Shown in pieces: positions 54,646 through 63,137 of a stretch of 64,000 nucleotides of DNA. The stretch is from the NCBI GenBank assembly GCA_035448825.1, contig DAOTJS010000002.1:62001-126000 (forward strand), given 5' to 3'. Position numbers and translations under genes: made by a program. The DNA comes from JAGNGI01 sp035448825 (GTDB lineage Bacteria; Fidelibacterota; UBA2242). The notes beneath the pieces were generated by a model that saw only the letters and a list, made by a program, of their open reading frames with translations, was not told where the DNA came from and ran no database searches. Position 1 is the stretch's first letter; each line of letters starts with the position of its first letter.

Positions 54646-56088
54646 TTATTCATTTTCATTTTTATAATGGTGATATTGCTGGGCTTCTTCTTCGGTGATG
54701 CGCTGTAATTCTTCGCGCGGCAGGAGCGACAACATCTCCCAGCCTAGATCAAGAGTATCATTGATAGAACGATCTTCGGTTTCTTTTTGAGCGATAAATT
54801 TATTTTCTAACGCCAGACCAAATTTTAAGTAACTGTGGTCAACTGAACTGAGTTCTTCTTCGCCAATGACGGAAGCCAGAGCGCGCACTTCCTTCACCCG
54901 GGCATAAGCCGCAAATAGCTGACTGGCTAAATGAGCATGATCGGCGCGGGTCAAGCCTTCCCCGATTCCGTCTTTCATCAGACGTGATAGTGAAGGCAGG
55001 AGGGCAATCGGCGGATAAATTCCCTGCTGGAAAAGTTCACGGTCCAGAACAATTTGTCCTTCGGTAATATATCCCGTAAGGTCGGGAATAGGATGCGAAA
55101 TGTCATCGTTCGGCATCGAAAGGATGGGAACCTGGGTGATCGAGCCGGTCGAGTTATCCACCATTCCGGCGCGTTCGTAAAGCGACGCCAGGTCGGAGTA
55201 AAGATAACCGGGATAACTTTTTCGGGATGGGATTTCACCGCGGGCAATCGAAATTTCTCGCAGTGCTTCACAATAGTTGGTCATATCGGTCATAACGACC
55301 AGCACCTGCATATTCTCATGAAAGGCTAAATATTCAGCCATCGTCAGAGCCGAGCGCGGTGTAATCAGACGTTCGACCGACGGAGCATCGGCCAATGACA
55401 GAAACATTACGACATTCTCCAGAACGCCGGCATCCCGGAAATTATCAATGAAGTATTGAGCAATGTCATGCTTGATACCCATCGCAGCAAAGACGATAGC
55501 GAAGGATACTTCGCGGCCCACGATTTTGGCTTGACGAACAATTTGAGCCGTCAGGCGATCGTGCGACAAACCCGGGCCGGAAAAAAGCGGCAGCTTCTGG
55601 CCATTGACCAGGGTGTTCATTCCATCAATGGCTGAAATTCCGGTCTGGATAAAAGTAGTCGGATAAGTGCGGGCGGTCGGGTTTATAGCTTCGCCGTTTG
55701 CGTCCCAGAATTCATTAGTTAGCGGCTCGGGTCCGCCGTCAATTGGGCGTCCCAATCCATCGAAAATTCGCCCAAGCATTTCCTTGGTAACGGGAATTCG
55801 CAGAGGCGCGCCGTGAAACCGTACCGCTGTTCCGGCTAATGATAAACCGGTTGTGCCTTCGAAAACCTGAACAATGGCGGCCGATTTATTGGCTTCAAGC
55901 ACCTGGCCGATACGTGGTTCACCACGTTCGTCGCGGATTTCGACTAATTCATTGTAGCCGACATTATGGATATTTTCGATACAAATTAATGGACCAGCGA
56001 CCTCTTGAATTCCGATATATTCCCGATATTTCAAGAGTTCGGCCTGGTCATATTTGTTCATTTCAGTAATTTCTTTGATCTGCGACAT
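54646..56088 (-). CDS. atpB: V/A-type ATP synthase subunit B
   Basis: 480 residues, non-catalytic nucleotide-binding partner of A. Lacks a P-loop, as expected; has SAIDGMNTLVNGQKLPLFSGPGLSHDRL-type and VVMTDMTNYCEALREISIARGEIPSRKSYPGYLYSDLA motifs. 12 bases after subunit A; start ATG 56088 follows AAGG. Confidence 0.95.
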   Translation of the reverse strand: MSQIKEITEMNKYDQAELLKYREYIGIQEVAGPLICIENIHNVGYNELVEIRDERGEPRIGQVLEANKSAAIVQVFEGTTGLSLAGTAVRFHGAPLRIPVTKEMLGRIFDGLGRPIDGGPEPLTNEFWDANGEAINPTARTYPTTFIQTGISAIDGMNTLVNGQKLPLFSGPGLSHDRLTAQIVRQAKIVGREVSFAIVFAAMGIKHDIAQYFIDNFRDAGVLENVVMFLSLADAPSVERLITPRSALTMAEYLAFHENMQVLVVMTDMTNYCEALREISIARGEIPSRKSYPGYLYSDLASLYERAGMVDNSTGSITQVPILSMPNDDISHPIPDLTGYITEGQIVLDRELFQQGIYPPIALLPSLSRLMKDGIGEGLTRADHAHLASQLFAAYARVKEVRALASVIGEEELSSVDHSYLKFGLALENKFIAQKETEDRSINDTLDLGWEMLSLLPREELQRITEEEAQQYHHYKNENE

Positions 56089-56100
56089 TCGGCTAAATCC

Positions 56101-57867
56101 TTAAAAAGTTGGACGGCTGAGACTGGCCAGTTCCTGATTTAGATTGGTCAAGATTTGATCTAATTTTTCGATTTCGTCATTGGCAATTTCGTATTTCATG
56201 TTCATTATGTTGCGGAAAGTTTTGGTGCGTTTGATTTTATAAAGAGTAGCTCCATGTCTAAGAACGTCAGCCGACATCCGGTAAAAAGTTACGATGATTC
56301 GGAGCATTTTCGCCTGTTTTTGAATCGTAGAATAAGTATCTATCTGGTCGTAAGCCGATTGCTGGAGAAAGACATTTTTGAAAAGGGTACAGACTTCTAG
56401 GATGAGACGCTGAGATTCCGGCAAAACGTCCGCACCGACTAATTTGACGACCTGCTGAAGTTTGGCTTCTTTTTGGAGAAGGTCGAGAATTTCCTGACGT
56501 AATTCAGCCCAATCCGGGTCGGCTTTTTCCTGCCACCAGGCAGCTACCACTTCGACATAATCGGAATAAGAATCGAGCCAGGAAATAGCCGGGTAATGAC
56601 GCGCATTCGCCAGATCGCGGTCAAGCGCCAGAAAATTACGCACAAAGCGTTTGGTATGCTGAGTAACCGGTTCTGAGAAATCACCGCCCGGCGGCGATAT
56701 AGCGCCCACTATAGTGACTGACCCGTTCTCTTTATTGAGGGTTTCGAAGAATCCGGCGCGCTCGTAAAATTCGGCTAAGCGAGTTGGTAAATAAGCCGGG
56801 AAACCTTCTTCGGCCGGCATCTCTTCCATTCGTCCAGACAATTCGCGTAAAGCTTCCGCCCAGCGCGAAGTCGAATCAGCCATAACGGCGACGTGGTAAC
56901 CCATATCGCGGAAATATTCGGCAATAGTAATGCCGGTGTAAATCGAAGCCTCACGGGCGGCAACCGGCATATTGGAAGTATTGGCAATTAGCACCGTGCG
57001 TTCCATTAACGGTCGCCCGGTGCGTGGGTCAATCAGTTTAGGAAATTCAGTCAGGACGTCAGTCATTTCGTTGCCGCGTTCTCCACAGCCGATATAGATG
57101 ACGACATCGGCATCTGACCACTTAGCGATTTGGTGTTCGACCATAGTTTTACCAGTACCGAATCCGCCCGGAATTGCGACCGTGCCACCTTTCGCGATTG
57201 GGAAAAGAGTATCAATTACGCGTTGTCCAGTTACTATCGGTTGATTAGCTGATAAGCGGTTCTGAACCGGTCGCGGTTGACGCACTGGCCAGCGCTGGAA
57301 AAGGTGCATCACTTGCCGGCCTTGACTATTTTCTATAACACAAATTTCATCCTCAACTTGATATTCGCCCGGCGGGACAATGCTGATGACTTTACCGGAA
57401 ATGTTGGGCGGAACGAGTATTTTCTGGGTAATGCGAGCGGTTTCTGCTACCGTACCAATTACCTGACCACCACTAACGTTCGTACCTGGACTGACCACCG
57501 GTTCAAAAGGCCATTTTTTATTGCGGTCGAGAGCCGGGGCTTTTATACCACGGTGAATATACTGATCGGAGACTTTTTTGATTTCCGTCAACGGGCGTTG
57601 AACACCATCATATATAGTGCCGATAAGACCCGGTCCGAGTTCTACCGAAAGCGGCATTCCAGAACCATATACTTCTACGCCGGGCGTTAGTCCGGTGGTA
57701 TCTTCATAAACCTGAATGACGATTTGGTCACCTTGAAGCCGCACTACTTCACCAATCAAATGATCGTGCCCAACCTCGACAAATTCGAGCATCTGAGCCT
57801 TAGCAGTTGCGACGGCATGCACAACCGGTCCCAGAACGCGAGTGACTGTACCAATTACTGTTGCCAC
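56101..57867 (-). CDS. atpA: V/A-type ATP synthase catalytic subunit A
   Basis: 588 residues, GTG start after AGAGGT. Catalytic P-loop PGGFGTGKTMVEHQIAKW (about 233-250), catalytic GCGERGNEMTDVLTEFP, and ADSTSRWAEALRE are intact. The P-loop reads GGFGTGKTM where most A subunits have GPFGSGKTV, a mild variant. Makes or hydrolyses ATP in the soluble head. Confidence 0.96.
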   Translation of the reverse strand: MATVIGTVTRVLGPVVHAVATAKAQMLEFVEVGHDHLIGEVVRLQGDQIVIQVYEDTTGLTPGVEVYGSGMPLSVELGPGLIGTIYDGVQRPLTEIKKVSDQYIHRGIKAPALDRNKKWPFEPVVSPGTNVSGGQVIGTVAETARITQKILVPPNISGKVISIVPPGEYQVEDEICVIENSQGRQVMHLFQRWPVRQPRPVQNRLSANQPIVTGQRVIDTLFPIAKGGTVAIPGGFGTGKTMVEHQIAKWSDADVVIYIGCGERGNEMTDVLTEFPKLIDPRTGRPLMERTVLIANTSNMPVAAREASIYTGITIAEYFRDMGYHVAVMADSTSRWAEALRELSGRMEEMPAEEGFPAYLPTRLAEFYERAGFFETLNKENGSVTIVGAISPPGGDFSEPVTQHTKRFVRNFLALDRDLANARHYPAISWLDSYSDYVEVVAAWWQEKADPDWAELRQEILDLLQKEAKLQQVVKLVGADVLPESQRLILEVCTLFKNVFLQQSAYDQIDTYSTIQKQAKMLRIIVTFYRMSADVLRHGATLYKIKRTKTFRNIMNMKYEIANDEIEKLDQILTNLNQELASLSRPTF

Positions 57868-57879
57868 CGTTTACCTCTT

Positions 57880-58503
57880 CTAACTATTTTCCGCGAATTT
57901 TTGCATAATTGCCCATTGATGTTTTTCCAGAATGCGCTGAATATAACGGGATAAGCGATTATCAAACCGCCTCCGCTTATCTGCCGAATAGAGGATGACT
58001 CCCGGTTCATTGAGAACTGTGGATTCTAAACTTAGGTGCACCGGTGGATTAAAGGATGTCGCGATTGATTCGAGAAATTCATCGGTCAGGATAGCTTGTT
58101 CCCGATCACCAGCGCTAAGGATAACATTATCGGTTCCCAAACCGACTATTCCTTCAATAATCAGCTCCTTTAGCAATTGAACATATTCTGGCGATTGGCG
58201 CAAGGCAAGCAAACGTTCTTCAAATTGACGCCGGATTTCAGCGCCGATTAGCAGGCGGGATTGCAGATTCAATTTTTTGATTTCGAGATTGGTTTGAGCC
58301 GCTGAGCGCTGGCGAATTTTCTCGGCATTCTGTTGAGCTTTATTGATAATTCCGGCCCGGATTTTTTCAGCTTCTCCGCGGGCACGTTGCGCAATTTGCG
58401 ATCGCTCGCGCTCAGCAGACTGACGAATAGCCTCTATTTCGGCATCCGACATCTGACGAATTTCGGCTACAATGGCTTGTAGAGATGCGTTATTATCAGG
58501 CAT
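57880..58503 (-). CDS. atpE: V/A-type ATP synthase subunit E (peripheral stalk)
   Basis: 207 residues with an Arg/Glu/Ala-rich N-terminal coiled coil (IRQSAERERSQIAQRARGEA) and a globular C-terminus (VILSAGDREQAILTDEFLESI). Pairs with the 108-residue stalk subunit encoded first in the operon. Confidence 0.85.
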   Translation of the reverse strand: MPDNNASLQAIVAEIRQMSDAEIEAIRQSAERERSQIAQRARGEAEKIRAGIINKAQQNAEKIRQRSAAQTNLEIKKLNLQSRLLIGAEIRRQFEERLLALRQSPEYVQLLKELIIEGIVGLGTDNVILSAGDREQAILTDEFLESIATSFNPPVHLSLESTVLNEPGVILYSADKRRRFDNRLSRYIQRILEKHQWAIMQKFAENS

Positions 58504-58509
58504 AGTTCC

Positions 58510-58818
58510 TCATTCTAATCGAATACCAACGGCAGTTTGGATTACATCTCGAACAGAAACACGCTCCTCAAGCGGGCCAAGGCGATCGGGGATTTCAACG
58601 ATCAACGGATAAGCCCTCTGATAAAAATAAGCATTGACCTCGTCCCGAATCATTGTTGCGACGCGTTCCGTTATAATAATGATGCCGATTTCTTCGCGCT
58701 CCATAGTTTCATCCAGAGCGCGTCGGGCGGAAGTCGCATCGTGAACCACAATTCCATCTGCGCCTGCCAGACTAAATCCCAGAACAGTGTCTTCGTCACC
58801 AATTACGAAAAATTTCAC
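58510..58818 (-). CDS. atpF: V/A-type ATP synthase subunit F
   Basis: 102 residues, GTG start. FFVIGDEDTVLGFSLAGADG and IGIIIITERVA are the F-subunit motifs. Regulatory component of the rotor shaft. Confidence 0.92.
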   Translation of the reverse strand: MKFFVIGDEDTVLGFSLAGADGIVVHDATSARRALDETMEREEIGIIIITERVATMIRDEVNAYFYQRAYPLIVEIPDRLGPLEERVSVRDVIQTAVGIRLE

Positions 58819-58833
58819 ATCGTCTCCGGCAAA

Positions 58834-59235
58834 TTACAATTTTCCGAGAATCATAATGGCGACGATCAGTCCATAAATCGCGATACCTTCTGCCAGACCG
58901 ACGAAAATCAGAGCGCTTCCGGACAATTCCGGTTTTTCGCCAATTGTGCCCATAGCGGCAGTGCCAATATTGCCAACGGCAATGGCGGCGCCGATCGAGC
59001 CAATGCCGACTGCCAGAGCGGCGGCGATAAATCCGAATTTGATCGTATCGGAATCGCGCGCTGGAGTCGGAGTTATTTCCGTTGAGGCTCCCGCATTCTC
59101 TACTGCAACTGTCGCGGCTTTTTCCGGGGTCTGTGCAATGGCTTTCAAGACTAAAAGCGAAGTTCCGCCGATTGCCACAAAACCGAGCGTGATAATAATT
59201 GCCAGCAGTTTTTTAAAGGATTTGATTTTTAACAT
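58834..59235 (-). CDS. atpK: V/A-type ATP synthase proteolipid subunit K with extra N-terminal membrane segment
   Basis: 133 residues. Residues 66-95 and 105-132 are the usual helical hairpin, with the ion-binding Glu116 in GLAEGIAIYGLIV. The first helix lacks the Gln, and Gly follows the Glu in place of Ser/Thr, so sodium-type ligands are not evident and protons are more likely; this is inference. A further N-terminal hydrophobic segment (residues 9-31) and a Thr/Glu-rich linker (35-62) precede the hairpin; it may be a cleaved leader or an extra helix. Confidence 0.88.
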   Translation of the reverse strand: MLKIKSFKKLLAIIITLGFVAIGGTSLLVLKAIAQTPEKAATVAVENAGASTEITPTPARDSDTIKFGFIAAALAVGIGSIGAAIAVGNIGTAAMGTIGEKPELSGSALIFVGLAEGIAIYGLIVAIMILGKL

Positions 59236-59283
59236 ATTTGCATTACCTCCGCAAATTTATTTTTTAAAATAATTGAAGTTAAT

Positions 59284-61248
59284 TTATTCCAAATTGGGAT
59301 TCTCCCGGACGGGTTGGTACTTGACCCTCGCCGGGCGAAAAAAGCGATTGAAAAATTCATAAAATTCCAAACGAATGGCCTGGATGGTTACCACCAAGCC
59401 TTCAAGAGCAATAATGAAAACATTACCTAAAATGAGAATCAGGAGAGATGCCAATCCATTTAATGTGCCGCTCACCATATCCGAGAGGGCAAAAATGGCG
59501 ATAAATAGCCCGGCATGAGCTAAACCGAACGCCCCAACACGGATGAAAGAAACCGTATTAGCCAGAAATCCCAGCACGATTTCAAGCATTTCGACCAGCG
59601 AGTGCATCAACCCGGTGACGATTCCTGAACTATATAAATGTCGGTTTTTGCGAATCAAATTAAGAATCGGCTCCCGGAAGAAAAGAAGTAAGATGCAAGC
59701 TACAAAAAGATAAATAACAAAGAGGCCAACTCCTTCACCGGTTTTGGTAAGCACCAGACGACTTACCAGTACAATACCGCACCAGTAGAGAATACCGCTC
59801 AGCAAACCGGCTTTATCAAAAATATAATCGAGAATTCTACCGCTACGGAGACCGTTGATTAAATTTATGAGAATTGAAATGGTTATTATACCGGCGCCGA
59901 CATAGATCACGACCTTGAACAATTGATTGATATTATTCATCGGCTTCATCCAGAGGGTCGGCAATAAATCTTCGATCCCGAAAAAACTGCCGAACAGAAA
60001 ACCGAAAATAATACTGGAGCAACCGGCATAGAGCAGTAAATAACCAGCAGATTTGAAAGTGTCTTTATGGCTTTTTAACATTAAGACCAAGCCCAATAAT
60101 GCCAGTACTAGGCCATGCCCAATATCTCCGAACATCATTCCAAACATCAATAGAAAGCTAAGACCAAAGATCGGCGTCGGATCAATGGTTTGATACTTCG
60201 GCAGACCATAGACCGACGTCAGCATTTCAAACGGTTTGAAAAAGGCAGGGTTATTCAATTTGACTGGGACTTCCACGCTACCGTTTTTGACGGCTTCGTG
60301 AGCTTCGGCTGGTATCAGATCAACGACCGCGCGATTTTGGGTGGCTTTCTGCAATTCTTTGACAAAAACATCCTTGCGGCTATCCGGCAACCATCCGGAA
60401 AAAAGGCAGGTCTTTTCGGTACGACGGAAGAAATGCAGCATCCGACCTTGAAGTTGTTCCTGACGAATACGCAGATAAACGCCGATCAGGAGGGCGCGGT
60501 GGCGATTGACTACCACATGGAGTTTTTCCTCAGCATCTCGCAATTGCTCGTTGATATCGTTCAAGTCTTTTTCGAGTTTTTCTATTGATTCCGTTGCCAG
60601 ACTGGGTAACTCTTTCTCAATTTTAGTGGGCTGGAAGCCGGTAGCCTTGAGGGCCGCTTGGAGAATTTCGGCATCGCGTTTGAGAACGATTGCCACCAGC
60701 GAGGTCATTCCTTTCTGGCTTCCAACCGGTAGAATTACGTGCAAGGTAGCCGCCAGTTGCTCTTCCAGTAATGGCAGGTTATTCTCGGGGATTTCACCGG
60801 TTTCGATGGCGAGATAGGAGTAGCCGCCGGGCATTTGCAGGGCTTTGCCGAGACCGGGGAAGCGCTCGTAGCGAGTCTTAATTTCATTCAGACGCTGTAA
60901 TTCTTTTTGCAATCGGTCGCGTCTCTGGCTAACCGATTCGATTTCGGCGATAGCCGTTTCGAGGCGCTGATCTATTTCTGGCCATTCGCCACTTAACGGC
61001 TGAAAGTCATGAAGTTGGTCGGATAATTTTAGCGCTTTAACCAGTCCTTCCACTTTCTCGCGACGGGCTTGAGATTGGGGGGGTTCTTCGATATTATAAG
61101 TTCGTGAGAGGTCTTTGATCCAGGGATTGGTTTGGGCAGCATCCGCAATTTGTAAATCGCCCTGACGAATGATCATATGGACGACTTTTGGCGTATATTT
61201 GTCGGGAAAGAGCGCATTGACTAAAAGCATTTTTTCGGGGAAAAACAT
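59284..61248 (-). CDS. atpI: V/A-type ATP synthase subunit I (membrane stator a-subunit)
   Basis: About 654 residues from ATG 61248 (GAGGG five bases upstream); a TTG four codons earlier overlaps the atpC stop. The N-terminal half is cytosolic and coiled-coil rich; the C-terminal half has about seven membrane helices from FGLSFLLMFGMMFGDIGHG. The essential Arg lies in VSFIRVGAFGLAHAG. Forms the ion half-channels with subunit K. Confidence 0.94.
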   Translation of the reverse strand: MFFPEKMLLVNALFPDKYTPKVVHMIIRQGDLQIADAAQTNPWIKDLSRTYNIEEPPQSQARREKVEGLVKALKLSDQLHDFQPLSGEWPEIDQRLETAIAEIESVSQRRDRLQKELQRLNEIKTRYERFPGLGKALQMPGGYSYLAIETGEIPENNLPLLEEQLAATLHVILPVGSQKGMTSLVAIVLKRDAEILQAALKATGFQPTKIEKELPSLATESIEKLEKDLNDINEQLRDAEEKLHVVVNRHRALLIGVYLRIRQEQLQGRMLHFFRRTEKTCLFSGWLPDSRKDVFVKELQKATQNRAVVDLIPAEAHEAVKNGSVEVPVKLNNPAFFKPFEMLTSVYGLPKYQTIDPTPIFGLSFLLMFGMMFGDIGHGLVLALLGLVLMLKSHKDTFKSAGYLLLYAGCSSIIFGFLFGSFFGIEDLLPTLWMKPMNNINQLFKVVIYVGAGIITISILINLINGLRSGRILDYIFDKAGLLSGILYWCGIVLVSRLVLTKTGEGVGLFVIYLFVACILLLFFREPILNLIRKNRHLYSSGIVTGLMHSLVEMLEIVLGFLANTVSFIRVGAFGLAHAGLFIAIFALSDMVSGTLNGLASLLILILGNVFIIALEGLVVTIQAIRLEFYEFFNRFFRPARVKYQPVRENPNLE

Positions 61249-61256
61249 CTTTACCC

Positions 61257-62288
61257 TCAATACACCAATTTACTTAAAACCGCCTGCGGGGTTAATTTAT
61301 AATATTTAGCGTTAATTAAGGTGCAGAGATTGCGGCTTTCGATATGAACAAGATAATAGTAGCCAATAGTAGATGCGATCGAGAGAGGATTTTCCAGAAA
61401 TAGGCGATTGGCTTCGTGAAAAAGTGCCTGGTTGAGAAATTGCTCCAGGCGTTCCAGTGCGGTCAGCTGATCACGTTCCTGTGCAGTAATGGGTGACAAT
61501 CCTGGTAATATTTTTTCCAGACCGTCTTCGATCGAGCCGGTAGTAATCATTTTCCGGAGGGTGGCATAAGGCAAACGATAGCCGTTGGGGATCAGACTAG
61601 TCTCGGTGGCTTTGATCTGAGATTGATAATATTTACGGATGCGGGCGATCCAATCCAGGTTTTTCAGGTCAATTTCGATACCGACCATTCGCCGGACGAT
61701 ATATTGATCGTTTTTATTCAACAGGGTAGTGAGGTCCCAGATGGATTGATACAGGCTTTTGTCAATGGAAACTTCGATTTCATAAAGGCCCTTACTCCGG
61801 TCGAAACCTTTAGCGGCTTTCAGGAAGACCTCATAAAACGGTAAGTCACTGATATAAGTGGCAAATTTGGTCACATCCTCAGCGGCCAGCATTTTGTTCA
61901 CTGGCAGAGTTGCCAGACCGGGACCTTCGATAATGTTACTGACATTCTGGTCAGATTTTTGCCAGGCACGGAGAATAGTTTTGACGTTTTCGGCATCAAT
62001 TCGAGAGAGCATCAAAGCCATAATGTCCCGAGCCGATCCACGGCTGGAGTTTTTTATATCGAGTATCTGACGGGCTTTTTCTTGCGTTAATAACCGCTCC
62101 AGAGATTCGATAGAGTAATCGTGAAGACCTTCAAAATTGAGGCGATTTTTATAACGAGTCAAGAGATTCAACATTTCCGGTAAATCAGTAGCAGCGGCGA
62201 GAGCCTTGTAAGAACTGGCTGAGAGCAAAGTAGAGCGTCGCGTTCGGACGCGGGCATTTACCAATCCGTAAGTGCTAACGGTATTCAT
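61257..62288 (-). CDS. atpC: V/A-type ATP synthase subunit C
   Basis: 343 residues, all alpha, with YGLVNARVRTRRSTLL, LTRYKNRLNFEGLHDY, DAENVKTILRAW and the typical YYLVHIESRNLCTLINAKYY end. Funnel-shaped socket joining the rotor stalk to the K ring. Overlaps the preceding gene by four bases (ATGA). Confidence 0.93.
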   Translation of the reverse strand: MNTVSTYGLVNARVRTRRSTLLSASSYKALAAATDLPEMLNLLTRYKNRLNFEGLHDYSIESLERLLTQEKARQILDIKNSSRGSARDIMALMLSRIDAENVKTILRAWQKSDQNVSNIIEGPGLATLPVNKMLAAEDVTKFATYISDLPFYEVFLKAAKGFDRSKGLYEIEVSIDKSLYQSIWDLTTLLNKNDQYIVRRMVGIEIDLKNLDWIARIRKYYQSQIKATETSLIPNGYRLPYATLRKMITTGSIEDGLEKILPGLSPITAQERDQLTALERLEQFLNQALFHEANRLFLENPLSIASTIGYYYLVHIESRNLCTLINAKYYKLTPQAVLSKLVY

Positions 62289-62611
62289 TGCGCGACCTTT
62301 TTGCCGATTGGAAGGGTTTGGAAAAGGAAATCCACCGCGGCCGTTATTTCAGAGTGATATTGATTGAAAAGGTCATTTTGCCTAGCTCGAGCGGCATTTA
62401 GCAGTTCGGTATGTTCACGCGCGGCTTCGGATTTAGCGGTTGAGATAATCGCCTCAGCTTCTTGTAATGCCGATTGGCGGGCGGTTTCAATAGTCTTTTG
62501 GGCTTCGATTTGAGCGGCTTCGGTAGCACGACGGGCTTGAAGACGAGCATTCTCAATTCGTTCGCGGGCAGATTTTTCTTCGTCTATTATTACCTGAAGG
62601 ATTTCTTTCAA
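62285..62611 (-). CDS. V/A-type ATP synthase peripheral stalk subunit G/H
   Basis: 108 residues, TTG start behind GAGGT. A long Ala/Glu/Arg coiled coil (ARERIENARLQARRATEAAQ) as in the G/H stalk subunit that pairs with E. First gene of the operon; context makes the call firm although the sequence is low complexity. Confidence 0.8.
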   Translation of the reverse strand: MKEILQVIIDEEKSARERIENARLQARRATEAAQIEAQKTIETARQSALQEAEAIISTAKSEAAREHTELLNAARARQNDLFNQYHSEITAAVDFLFQTLPIGKKVAQ

Positions 62612-62780
62612 ATTAACCTCAATTGACCGCCGGCTTAGATTTCCAGATCATCGTTGGTAAGTTTTTAAACCGGCTTAAAAAAAGTGTTATTCAAGATGAC
62701 AATTCTCAAAAATTCACAGTATAAAATTTAGGTAAAATTATGATCATTATTAAACTAAATCTTGACAGTAGCTATGACAA

Positions 62781-62809
62781 TAATTAGTACTGTAATTAGA
62801 GTAGGTCAA
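62781..62809 (-). promoter_or_regulatory. Candidate promoter of the V/A-type ATPase operon
   Basis: Minus strand TTGACC (62809-62804), 17-base spacer, TAATTA (62786-62781), giving a leader of about 160 bases before the first TTG start. TAATTA-GTACTG-TAATTA (62781-62798) overlaps it and could be a binding site. A second -35-like box lies nearby, so the start is not certain. Confidence 0.45.
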
Positions 62810-62898
62810 GGTCATGGCTAAGAGGGAGAAGAAGAGAGGGAGAGAATGAGAGCGGTCACTGGTTACAGGTAACAGTTAACAGGTTTCAGGTTCAGAAT

Positions 62899-62922
62899 AA
62901 CCCACAAATTCATTTGTGGGTT
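62899..62922. terminator. Bidirectional terminator-like hairpin
   Basis: AACCCACAAAT (62899-62909) and ATTTGTGGGTT (62912-62922) form an 11-bp perfect stem; the minus-strand tail is TTATTCT and the plus-strand tail TTTGG. It would end transcription of the TolC-like gene. Confidence 0.55.
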
Positions 62923-62945
62923 TTGGTAAATGGAGATTTCGTCAT

Positions 62946-63066
62946 AAAACCGTTTCAACCTGCCCGTCCCGACTGTCGGGACAGGCGGGCGGTTTTGATC
63001 TATGGTACGCCGAAACCAATTTAGCCCCACCTGCGGCGGCTTGGAAATTGGTTTTATCAAACGGTT
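62946..63066. repeat. Nested inverted-repeat element downstream of the TolC-like gene
   Basis: AAAACCG (62946-62952) pairs with CGGTTTT (62990-62996). Inside, GTCCCGA-CTG-TCGGGAC with flanking CCTGCC/GGCGGG forms a long GC-rich hairpin (62959-62987). AAACCAATTT (63013-63022) pairs with AAATTGGTTT (63045-63054). AACCGTTT (62949-62956) pairs with AAACGGTT (63059-63066). The size and pattern resemble a mobile palindromic repeat or MITE-like unit; only one copy is in the window, so identity is open. Confidence 0.5.
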
Positions 63067-63137
63067 CAGAATAGCCCAGGAATTCTCCGTAGGCTCCGGA
63101 GGAGTCTCTGGTGAGAGAGTCCCGCGGCGGCGGAGTG

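Larger units (their letters stand above)
62612..63137. other. 526-base gene-free stretch between the ATPase operon and a TolC-like gene
   Basis: Holds the ATPase promoter candidates, a purine-rich tract near 62820-62850, repeats of CAGGTTACAGGTAAC-type units (62861-62895), a hairpin at 62899-62922 and a nested inverted-repeat element at 62946-63066. No gene visible on either strand. Confidence 0.6.
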
